This document shows, piece by piece, positions 26,200 through 35,899 of a stretch of 64,000 nt of DNA. The notes beneath the pieces are model-generated. The model saw nothing but the letters and a program-made list of their open reading frames with translations. It had not been told where the DNA came from and searched no databases. This stretch comes from Motacilla alba alba (Eukaryota > Chordata > Aves > Passeriformes > Motacillidae). The stretch covers positions 12,525,850 through 12,589,849 of the forward strand of contig NC_052031.1 in assembly GCF_015832195.1 (NCBI RefSeq), in the 5' to 3' direction. Positions within the stretch are counted from its first letter, which is position 1, and every line of letters begins with the position of its first letter. A program made the translations under genes and the position numbers.

Positions 26200-27480
26200 A
26201 ACGAAAGCCGTGCGCTGGAAGCAGGACTTTTTCCTTGCAGGGTTTCTTTCGCCGGTGCGAAGGATCCGCCGGTCGCAGCTGGCGTTGGAGCTGGAGCCCG
26301 TCGGGGTCTGCACGCAGCCGGGGCGGCGGGCAGGGAGCGGGGCAGGGGCACACAGGCAGCCGGGCTCCGTGGGCAGCCGGGCTCCGCCACTCCTCCCCGG
26401 CCGGGAGCGGGGCTCGCCGGCCACCCGCACCTCGCCCGCCCACCCGCGAACTTTTCCGAGCGGGTGCCCGCTCCCGCTCTACCCCGCTCCCACCGCCTCC
26501 CGCAGCGGCTCAGCCGCTCCCCCGCACTCACCGGCGGGGCCCCGGTACCGTGTGTGTGTCTGGAGAGCCCCGCTGCCGCGCTCGGAGCAGGTGCTCCGCT
26601 CCTCCGGCCGCTAGCCGGGCTCTGTGGGCGGCAGCCCGGGCAGTGTCTCCCCTCCGGACAGGCACGGGGAGGGAGCCGCCGCTCGGCTCGCTCCGGTTCC
26701 CCGCTGCTCACGAGAAGGCGCGGGGGCAGAGACCCCCGGCCCCAGAGCGCTGCTGCCGCTGGAGCGCCGCTCACCTCCGAGGGTGCTGCTGCCGCCCCTG
26801 AAGAGTCTCGTCCCCCTTCTCCTCCTCCTCCATGGTGCCGCTCCACCCCTTGCACGGCGGCGGCTCCGTAGGTCTCCGGTAGGAGCTGTCGAACGGCTGC
26901 GGCGTTCCACCTGACCAGCCCGCCGCCGAGGGCAGCGCGACGAGCTGCGCGGAGCAGCTCCACAGCGCCCGGCGCCCCGCCATGGCGAGCCGGGGCTCCG
27001 CGACGCCCGGCCCCTCACCGTGGCGGGCAGAGGGCACCACACAGCCCGGCCCCGCACCGCGGAGCGGCGCCGTTAGCAAGATGGCGGCGGGGGGCCGTGT
27101 CTGAGGGACACGGGGAGCCGCGGAGCCATGGCGGGACAGGGTCGGAGCTGCCGGCACGTTCTGCCCCTGGAGGCCGGGCTGCTCCTCGGCGCCGGCGAAA
27201 GGGAAGCACACAGCTGTGCTCCTGGCTGGCTCCGATGGGCGGTAAGCGCTGCCAGCAGCTCCCTTTGGGAGCACGAATATGCTCCGACCACCAGGTGCTG
27301 CGGGGAAAAGTTTCCTGGGCTCGGCTGTCCCGGCAGCCCGGGGCAGTGCCGCCATCCCCGGGCTGCCGGCACTCACGGGAGGTGCGTTGTGCGGGCAGAG
27401 TAGCCCATCCTGCAGGCTCCTATATGCATCTGTATCCCTTCGGCCCTGGGAAGGTAAAACTCGTGTCCAAGTCACTTCAC
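26200..27480 (-). promoter_or_regulatory. NAPEPLD: CpG island: NAPEPLD promoter and non-coding first exon
   Basis: A sharp GC- and CpG-rich block in AT-rich surroundings, upstream of the NAPEPLD coding exons. Three good minus-strand donors could end the untranslated first exon: CCG|GTGAGT (exon edge 26532), GGAG|GTGAGC (edge 26775) and CACG|GTGAGG (edge 27019). The long open frames here on both strands come from GC richness. No coding start is expected, because the NAPEPLD ATG lies in the exon at 15.9 kb. Which first exon is used cannot be settled from sequence. Confidence 0.75.
27076..27089 (+). promoter_or_regulatory. YY1-like CAAGATGGCGGC element in the NAPEPLD island
   Basis: CAAGATGGCGGCG on the plus strand at about 27077-27089, matching the YY1 consensus AANATGGCGGC. 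It points away from NAPEPLD, so it may mark a divergent start site. The same 13-mer overlaps the PMPCB start codon. Confidence 0.5.
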
Positions 27481-27489
27481 GTGCTGGGT

Positions 27490-30400
27490 TACAACCATCC
27501 CCTCGCTCCCTGCTCACTTCTGACAGACGTTTCCAGACTGTGGGCTGAGAATTGAGACATTTTGAGGCACCCAACCCAGAGGAATTGGGTTCTCAGAAAT
27601 AAATGCGTATTTTAAAACTATTTCCTTACTTCCTTAAGGGCAGTGGTTGGCAAAGAGCAAAGCTATGCAGGTGTGATGTGAAAAACACCCAGTATTATCT
27701 AGCCAGTGATATGAAATCTAAGACTATCTGGAGCTCTGATAAGATGTTTATGTCCATTTTATCTTGAAGCTTGGGACTGGATGTATGGTTCATTGGTAAA
27801 GAAATCCTACCTATGTTTAAGGCTGAAGTTCTCAATGCATGTCTTGGAAGACTAGAAATACGGGCCTTACTCTTCTGTTATCTGTCATTCTCTTAGTTTC
27901 CTTAAGGTAAAGGAATCATAAAACTATCAAGCTGCCTTGTTCTGTGTGAGTTATCTGTTTTCTGTGTTCTTTACATAGTGATACAGATATATATTGATTG
28001 CTTATGGTCAGGAAGATTTGCTGACCTTTGCCAGTGTAAATTCCTGATTTATTTCTTACTTCTGCTCCTTCTTGCCTGATATTTCCTGATCATTTCATCT
28101 ACCACTATGTCTAATGCTAAGCTGGCCTTGTAGCAATGACTTCTACTCATAATTATTGAACACAAATCTATATGGATTGAAATTATTTCTACTGTTACTT
28201 TATGCAGTCTAAGATCTCCTGAATGATTTGGATCGCAAAGCTGTTCTGATCAATGACCATTAACAGTAATAATTACTGCCTGTGTATAGAAATCTGTGTA
28301 AGCCATAGGTAAGTCCCTCCAGGCTGGTAGTAGCTGATTACCAACAGCAGCAGATTTGGGATTCTCATCTTCCACTTCAGCTGAGTTTTTCCTAGTAGGC
28401 AGCCCTGGCTCCACATGTGGTGTGGAAATAGTTTGTGTATCACCAGTGCTATGAAAGTCACAGCTTGGGAGGCTCTGCTTCGGTAAATGCATTTTTTCTG
28501 TACTACAAATACAGATGTCAGTGGTGGAGGCTGTAAGTAAAGACACCTGTGCAGCATGCAATTTTCAACTTAAAAGGAAACATGCCCAGTGAGGAATGAT
28601 GCTGTTTTGTTGTTCAAGTAATATCTGACACTGCTAGAAGTATATCAGTGTATTACCAGCTGTGCCCTACCAGCATGTACAACATGAGAAAATTCCACTC
28701 CAGAGGTGCTGTTCAACAGAACCAGGATTTTAAACTAGTTTCCTGCTTCAGTATTCCCTGGAGCCAGTTGAGATCTCAGTCTAGTACGGCTGCTTTGGTG
28801 GGTTTTGATTTTTCAATGTCTTATACACAAAAACACATCTAAACTGAGGAGAAGTCCCAGGGGAATATTTGTGCTGAAGTAGTTGTGTAAACCCAGAACA
28901 GGGATGTCTCTGACTCCTAACACTTGCCAGACATGCTAATATGTTTAGAGGACTGATGGTAGGATCCTGCAGGGGTTGGAAGCCAGAAGTTTCTAACAGA
29001 TGGGAAGGTTCCAGCCATCTGTGCATGAGGTAAGAGTTTTTGCTTGGCATCTCGTCTTAAGAAATGGAGATTTAATAATTTTATTTCTGTTAGTGCCATG
29101 TACTCCTGACTACTCATGCACTTTTACTGCTCAGATTGACCCTATGTATTGTCCCCTGTTTGTGAAAGTAGAAAAGCTATGAGAGCTTCTTTGTACTGCA
29201 GAGAGGCACAAATACTAAGGGATAGGAGAATGGGGTTATTTAGGAGTCAGTGCATTTCTTTTTCCTCACAATGAAATCTAACAGCTTAAACAGAATAATT
29301 TTTTTATTGACACTTTTGGGATATACCATTTAGGAAGGGTAAGTTCCTTAAACTAGCTTAATTTGCTTAGTGCAACAACCTGTATCTTAATTAGAATCGC
29401 ACAGTACTAGTACTTCATGGATTTTATCTGCAGTGGTGTCTTTCCCTTAGAGATAGTGCATTAATCATGGGCAGGACAGCTTGACTAACTTGATTATAAA
29501 ATTGCTCTTGATGAAAGGTTTAACCTTCTTCACAGCTGAAGTTTGTCAGTATTTTGTTTCGATCTCTCAAGTGTATGTTAATGTCTTTTTCACAAAGTCT
29601 AATTTAGTTGGTTGACTTAAGCTGTGTCAGAGAAAGATACTAATTGTCTTGTAACTGAAGCACAATCTAAAGCAAGAAAAAAATAGAAATTCTTACAGTT
29701 AAAATGTTATAGCTTTATAACTGATCTGAACTTAATTGAAGATCCTCCTAGATGACAGAGTAAAAATGTTGTGCCATCTCTCACTACATCCTAAAATACC
29801 AAGTCATAGTTCAAAATCCCTTTTGGCTGAGGTTTGCTATTTCCTGGGCAATGTTTACTGTTATACTGCAGATGCAGTTTATTGCAGAAAAAAACCCCAC
29901 ACTTGGTGGAACAGTTTGTGCTGGATATCTGAGTGAAATAAACTATCAAAAAAAAAAAAAATCACCACTCTAGTATTGGCTTTACAGGAATTTTTACTAG
30001 CATAGAAATTTAGCACCAAAAGAAATTCGACTGAGCTAGTAAGAGCCTCTCTGGCAAAACTGGCCCATATTGGGACATAACCAGAAAGCCTAACCTTGCC
30101 CTTCTAATTACAGTGTGCAGAAGTAACCACCCGTATGGTATCCACCCTCTTCAGGAGGGAACTTGAGGAGGAAAATTTACTTGGCACCTGTTGCAGGCAG
30201 AGGCAAGCAAATCATGTTGGATGCTAAGGTACCCAATGAAGGAGTGTTACACAACCAGCTCATATATATGTGTGTGTGTATACACATATACACACACAGG
30301 TAAAAAATGCTTCACAGTAATGTTTAATCAAAACATTAAATTGAATTATGTACAAAATTTATATATAATAAATATAATAATGGAATTACTGTAAATGTTA

Positions 30401-31740
30401 TGTTTGCAATTACAAATCCAAATCTCTTACATGATAAAGAATTTGACAAATTTGAGGACTGTAGAGAAGGAACTTCTGAGTTACAGGTAATGCTCAAAAG
30501 CACATTTTGTTTTGTTTTATGTGAAATATAATGATGATGGCATTGTAACAGACATTATGAATAATTTTTAAAAAGTTAGGGTTTATATTACATTAAAATA
30601 CATTATGAAAGGGGAAAACAAAAGTAATTACTTTCTAAGTAATATAAAGTTACTGTAGGGAAATATAAATAAGAAAGTTGTATAACAATGAGGTAAGTCA
30701 GAACTTCCTTGTGATTGCTTGTAGATATTCAGAATGATGACCATCCTTTTCCTTGCCTCCATAAAACCTTTTGTAGCTTTATCATACAAGCATCATATAA
30801 ATGGACTAGAAGGGGATTCAATAAATCACATTATCCAAACCACTACATTCAGTGAAGGTCTTTCATAATTGGAGTATTATTGTGACTGTCAGCACCCCAT
30901 GCAGGCATGCTCTGTGCTACATGAGCTGCTTTCAGCTGCCAAGCTGCTGCCCTGGCACTAATGAAACTGCTGGGTTCCCAGGCTGAGGTCAGTACCCTGC
31001 TACTGCCCTCCTGAAATGTGTCTGAAACCTCTTCTTCATCCACAGCTCCCAGGAGGGAGAGAGAAAGGAAATCCACATCAATTTTAACAGCTGCCACTGA
31101 ACAGAGGAGAGAGTTATAAATAAATGGAAATAAAGAATGAGGGGATGTGGCTGAAGCCATGACAGTCACTTTTTGGTGTGGCAACAGATAAGCAGTACTC
31201 TGAGTGACAAAATGTCAGTCTGAATATGTAGACACTGTGATGATGTCAAAAGAGTCTCATTTGAATTTGGATTCAGGAGGATCCTCTATTTAAATCCTGT
31301 CTGAACTACTGACAGGCTGTATGACCTTCTGCAATATACACAGCTCCATGGGTCAAATTGGTCTTTGCTGCAACTAAATTGACTACAATGGAATTATTCT
31401 GTGGCTGAACTTGATTTCTCAGACATCAGTCAACACAGCTGGTTGACTGAATAAATGAAAAAAAGCAATCATAGATGTCACTGGAAAACAGATGCATCTG
31501 AACTGTGTCCTTTAGTTTTGGCAAAACAAGCAGAAATGCAAAACTGTTACTTAAAATGCGTATGTAATTGCTGATAGCTGGATCTTGATAATGTAAACTC
31601 TCTGAAGGTAACAAAGGTAAAAAAGCGCCATTGTCTTTACTAAAGGGAATGTAAATATCATGTTATTTAAAACTTGGAAAATGATGGATGCTTCTCTAAG
31701 TATTCTGGTATAGATTGCTTTTAAAAAAAATTAATAATGA
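27490..31740. other. Intergenic, no supported gene
   Basis: DNA upstream of the NAPEPLD promoter. Two minus-strand open frames (28250-28561, 103 codons; 30849-31184, 111 codons) have no recognisable domain or clean splice context. A CA/TG-rich palindromic stretch lies at about 30262-30298. I see nothing else. Confidence 0.5.
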
Positions 31741-31741
31741 G

Positions 31742-31772
31742 AAATGACTCAGGTATTTATGCTGAGTCATTT
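31742..31772. promoter_or_regulatory. Dyad of two AP-1/MARE-like sites
   Basis: A perfect 11-bp inverted repeat, AAATGACTCAG (31742-31752) and CTGAGTCATTT (31762-31772), separated by 9 nt. Each arm is an AP-1 core (TGACTCA and TGAGTCA), and the right arm with its flank reads TGCTGAGTCAT, the NF-E2/small-Maf consensus. It lies between the divergent NAPEPLD and PMPCB genes. Binding is inferred. Confidence 0.5.
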
Positions 31773-31889
31773 ACATTACAATACTACACACTGGTAAGCT
31801 TCTTCCATAGAAAAATGCATTTAGAGTCAAATAACAAAAAAATTGTGTTATTTTATAAAAGGTAATTGTTATAAGAGTGTCAGGGGCAG

Positions 31890-32700
31890 AATGGGAACTT
31901 CAGACAAAGTTTATTGGGGAGACCTCCCTGCCCTGTTGAGTCACAAGGTGCAGAAAGAGCCCTCTTGCTTTCTAAAATCCTTCTCAAAAAGGAGTCTGGG
32001 TGGAACTAGATCCAGTCCTACTCCCAGACTTTCAGTGTTTTATTTCTAAAGTATTATATAGGTGTAATTGAGCCTTTATACAACTTTGTCCAACAGGATT
32101 AAAGATGGCAATCCAAATATATTAATATGAATAAAGTAGATAAGAATTTAAATTGATTATGATGATGAAAAGACTAAAAGACCTTGATCAGAATTATTTA
32201 CTGCACAGTATAGGTACCTATAACTACTAGTATAGTGCACTATGTATTGAAGCAATATTGAAACAATGATATTAAAGCTAGCAAAATAATTATGGAAATT
32301 GATGATACTCACTCATAACATGCCTATGGGCAAATCTCTTGCTCAGCCTCGAGGATTAGCCTTGAGGGGTGTCCCCACCCAAGGGAGGAGTCTCCCCACA
32401 CAGTCTGAGAAGGGGTTTGTTGGAAAACCCTGCCATTAAAAAGAGGGACTGAGCTTTTATAGTACAAAGCGATTGACTACGAGTCACGTGTCTCCAGGCT
32501 ACATTATCAGTACTATCACTTGTTGGCTCCTTTATCAGGAACTCTGCCACATCCTCAGAGGTGCCAGTTTCTGCCGGGAATCATTGTTCTTCCTCTGAAT
32601 GTTCAATTTTGGGATTGCTGTGAACAATTTTGGGATTGTTCAATTTTGGTCTCAGCATTCTTCACTACCAGTGTGACTTGCATGAGCTGTGAACCTCATG
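31890..32700. repeat. Possible decayed LTR-like repeat
   Basis: Two stretches (about 31890-32045 and 32330-32695) differ from the flanking AT-rich DNA: a GAGTCACAAGGTGCAGAAAG block, a CCCCACCCAAGGGAGGAGTC block, and three spaced copies of CAATTTTGG at 32604, 32625 and 32641. They resemble avian LTR sequence, but I cannot name a family. Confidence 0.3.
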
Positions 32701-32705
32701 AAGTT

Positions 32706-33434
32706 CAGTGAGGCCACGTACAAGGTCCTGCACACAGGTCAGGGAAATCCCAAGCAAAGTACAGCTTGGGCAGGGGATGGATCAAGAGCAGCCAGCCCGG
32801 GGGGGAGGACTTGGAGATGTTCATAAATGACAAGCACAACATGACCTGGCTGTGCGTGCCCCCAGCCCAGAAAGGCAGAGGTATCCTGGGCTGCATCCAA
32901 AGCAGCATGGCCAGGAGGTCAAAGGTGAGACTGCACCTGGAGTTCTGCATCCAGGTCTGGAGTCCCCAGCGTTAGAAGGATGTGATCCTGTTAAAGCAAG
33001 TCCAGAAGGTGAGCAGAGGGTTGGAGCATCTCTTCTACGAAGACAGACTAAGGGAGTTGGAGCTGTTCAGCTTGGAAAAGAGAACACTTCAAGGCACCTT
33101 GCAGTACCTGGAGGGGACCTCCAGGAAAGCTGGAGAGAGATTTTTTACGAGGGTGTGTAGCGACAGGACAAGGGGGAACGGCTTCAAACTGAAAGACAGT
33201 AGGTTTAAATTACATATTTGGAAGAAATTCTTTACTTTAACCGCGGTGTGGCACTGGAACAGTTTGCCCATGGAAGTCATAGATGCCCATCCCTGGAAGT
33301 GTTCAAGGCCAGACTGGATGGAGTTTTGAGCAACCTGGACTCTAGTGGAAGGTGTTCCTGCCTATGGAAGTGGTGCTGGAACTAGGTGATCTTTAAGGTC
33401 CCTTCCAACCCAGGGTATTCTGTGATGCTGTGAA
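32706..33434 (+). mobile_element. CR1 LINE, 3' part
   Basis: About 730 bp of CR1 in plus orientation, 5'-truncated. Landmarks in order: AAGGTCCTGCACACAGGTCA (end of the reverse-transcriptase ORF region), GGCCAGGAGGTCAAAG, TGGAGCTGTTCAGCTTGGAA, GACAGGACAAGGGGGAACGG, GAAATTCTTTACT, GGCACTGGAACAG, TGATCTTTAAGGTCCCTTCC, and the terminal TTCTGTGATGCTGTG tail. Its frame is broken by stops, so it is a dead copy. Confidence 0.92.
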
Positions 33435-33499
33435 ATGAATCAGGTCAAGAACATGTTTTCAAGCCTAGCTGAAAGGCTTCTGTGGCTGTGTACCTGTGT

Positions 33500-33815
33500 C
33501 ACTAAGTCTGCTGGTCTTGGCTGGAAAAGGGTAATTTTCTTCATAGTAGCTGGTATGGGCCAAATGTTGGATTTGTACTGGAAATAGTGTTGCTAATTCA
33601 GAGATATTTTTGATTTTGCTAAGCAGTGCTTACACAAAGTCAAGGCCTTTTCTGTTTCTCACCCCACCCCACCAGCAAATGGGCTGGGGGTGCACAAGAA
33701 ATTAGAAAGGGGATACAACCGGGACATTCAAACCTAACTGACCAAAGAGATATTCTGTACCATATGGCATCATGCTCAGTACATGAAGCTGGGGAGAGAG
33801 AAGGAAGGAGGGGTT
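33500..33815 (+). mobile_element. Truncated ERVL-type LTR fragment
   Basis: Matches the 5' half of the LTR at 12.04 kb: GGTAATTTTCTTCATAGTAG, TTGGATTTGTACTGG, TTTGCTAAGCAGTGCTTACA, CCCCACCCCACCAGC, GGGGGTGCACAAGAA, CATATGGCATCATGCTCAGT. It breaks off before the region found in the second half of that copy and starts about 65 bp after the CR1 end. No viral gene is present. Confidence 0.8.
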
Positions 33816-33979
33816 TAACAAGTAGAAAAAAAAACCAACCAAACAAACAACAAAAACCCCCAAACATTTGGCATAATTTAAGAAAATTTGGAGAGGTGAC
33901 ACTGGTACACTTTTTCATTTTTTCATGCCAAAGTAGTAATGAGGATGGAGTTGCTTCTTAAGACATGATTAAAAAAAGA

Positions 33980-34370
33980 GATCTGAAAGGGTTTTCCAGT
34001 TCATCCTCTTGCTTCAGAGCAGAAACCACTCTATCTAATCAGCTCCTGACAGCTATTTGTTCAATCTGACCTTGAAATGTGCAGTTATGCTGATTCTTCA
34101 GATCTCTCCAGTCAGCTACTGTATAACATTCTTTACACTTCAAAAGCTTTTTGTAAAATATAACCAAAATCTTCAAGTTGCAGTTGAAGGCTTTTACTTC
34201 TTACCATATCAATGGGCATGAAGAACACTTTGTATCTCTCCAATACTTTCTACACATTTGAGAACTGATATATCTTCCTTCAAACCTTTCTTTGCTAGAC
34301 TAAAGAAATGAATTCTTTCAATCTTACCTCATGTGTTCACATTTTCTATACCTCTGAAAATTACATTGTT
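33980..34370 (-). mobile_element. Old diverged CR1 fragment
   Basis: The plus strand reads as the reverse complement of CR1. The best landmark is TTTGCTAGACTAAAGAAATG, followed by TTCTTTCAATCTTACCTCAT and TTTTCTATACCT, matching the conserved old-CR1 3' region. More diverged than the other copies; ends approximate. Confidence 0.6.
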
Positions 34371-34514
34371 CTACTGTGGTTTTTTTTATTGGAGAGACAT
34401 CACAAGGTTTCTTTATTGTTTGTTGAGGTTTTTTTACAGAATGTTGATTTTAATAGGTTGTTTTCTGGTAAAACCACATTACCTCTTATTTATCACCACA
34501 GGATTTCAGGATAA

Positions 34515-34850
34515 TTTAATTTGCAGGGCATCATAGGACGTCCCTAGTCCAGCCCTCTGCTGAAACCAGGGTCAGCTATGAGTTCAGATCAGACTTGATC
34601 CTGTTGGATTCTGAAAACCTTGGATTTAAAACCTGTTGGATTTTGAAAGAGCAAGGTTCACAAGTTCTGTGGACAACCAGTTCCACAGCCTGACAAACAG
34701 TGAAAATGTTTTCCCTTGAATCTAGCTTGAACCTCTCACATTTCAATTTATGCCTATTACTTGTCACTTTCTCACCATACAGCAATCTGAGGAGTCTGGC
34801 TCTGTTTTCTTGTCCTCTTGGCTATTGTATAGATGCTTAGGAATACTTAT
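34515..34850 (-). mobile_element. CR1 fragment, minus orientation
   Basis: Landmarks on the plus strand: CAACCAGTTCCACAGCCTGA, GCTTGAACCTCTCACATTTC, TATGCCTATTACTTGTCACT, GAGGAGTCTGGCTCTGTTTT. These are the reverse complement of the CR1 3' half, moderately diverged. Confidence 0.75.
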
Positions 34851-34932
34851 TATTACTGTTATTGTTATTACTATTATTGTTGTTGTTATTGGTAGTAGAT
34901 GAGTAGTAGTAGTAGTAGTAATAGTAGTTGTA
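34848..34932. repeat. Trinucleotide microsatellite (ATT/GTT/GTA)n
   Basis: An impure run of TTA, TTG and TAG triplets ending in GAGTAGTAGTAGTAGTAGTA. It borders the minus-strand CR1 fragment. Confidence 0.85.
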
Positions 34933-35234
34933 AAAAGGCAAATAGCTACCTTTCCTGAATTCCTGAGTTTTGTATTTTCCCTTTTTCCATTGGTATGTTT
35001 GACAATTCCTTTCTTGTTTAATTTATGTGTTCCTTATTTAGAAAGCAAATGAAAGCAAATGCTTTCTTAATAGAGTACTAGTAGAGAATGGTTACAGGTT
35101 ATAGCAGGCTGACACAATTTAGAACATTTAATTTATCTAAGTTGTCTTTATCTGTTGATTCCCTTTTCTACCTGGAAGTCTTACTCAGTTCTCTAACTTA
35201 CAAATGAAAGCAAGCCATCCCACACAAGCATTTG

Positions 35235-35452
35235 CAGAAGACAGAACAAGGAGGTAAAACAAAGAGACATTAGGAAACACTTCTTTACCAAGAGGGTGGG
35301 CAAATGCTGGAACAGGCTTCCTAGAGAAGTGGTCAGTCCCCAAGCCTGACAGTGTTTAAGGGCCATTTGGACAATGCCCTTAACAACACACTTAAACTTT
35401 CAGTCAGGCAGTTGGACTACGTGGCCATTGTTGGTCCCTTCCAACTGAAATG
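35235..35452 (+). mobile_element. CR1 LINE 3' end
   Basis: AGACATTAGGAAACACTTCT, TTTACCAAGAGGGTGGGCAA, TGGAACAGGCTTCCTAGAGA, then GTTGGACTACGTGGCCATTG and GTCCCTTCCAACTGAAATG. This is a short 5'-truncated CR1 3' end that runs directly into a pentanucleotide microsatellite at 35453. Confidence 0.88.
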
Positions 35453-35508
35453 TTCCATTCCATTCCATTCCATTCCATTCCATTCCATTCCATTCCATTC
35501 CATTCCAT
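35453..35508. repeat. (TTCCA)n microsatellite, about 11 copies
   Basis: 56 bp of uninterrupted TTCCA units directly after the CR1 tail, consistent with expansion of the CR1 terminal repeat. Confidence 0.97.
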
Positions 35509-35730
35509 GTTCTCATTGTGTCAGCCACCATTATATGCAAGTCAAGTAATCTGTTTAAAGGCAAGTACTTTGAATTAAGTTGAAGGTCTCATTGACTGTG
35601 CTGAACTTTGGGACTTTAGAGTCTATGGCTGTAAAGATCAGATAGCAAATCTCAACTATGCACATAGTACTTTAATGTAGGCTGTGTAGATATGTTGTCT
35701 TTATTCAAATATACATGACTGGGGGAGAAA

Positions 35731-35886
35731 TCATAGAATGGTTTAGGTTGGAAGGGACCCTAAAGGTCATCTGGTTCCAGCCCTCCTGCCATGGGTGGGT
35801 ACACACTAGATCAGGTTGCTCAGAGCCCCATCCAGCCTGGTCTCAAACACATACAGGGTTGGGGGGTCCTCTACCTCTCTGGGGTA
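35731..35886 (-). mobile_element. CR1 3' end, minus orientation
   Basis: The plus strand starts TCATAGAATGGTTTAGGTTG, then GGAAGGGACCCTAAAGGTCA, CCCTCCTGCCATGGG, GGTTGCTCAGAGCCCCATCC. This is the exact reverse-complement order of the CR1 3' terminus. Relatively little diverged. Confidence 0.92.
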
Positions 35887-35899
35887 GATTTTATGTAGG

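Noticed and set aside
26103..27574. Many long open frames on both strands in the NAPEPLD island
   Set aside because: They overlap each other in several frames, as expected where stop codons are rare in GC-rich DNA. The true NAPEPLD start is at 15.9 kb.
30262..30298. Functional hairpin in the TATATGTGTGTG/CACACATATA stretch
   Set aside because: It is explained by a simple TG/CA microsatellite with palindromic character.
32766..33329. Open frames of 60-115 codons
   Set aside because: They are decayed CR1 sequence, not host genes.
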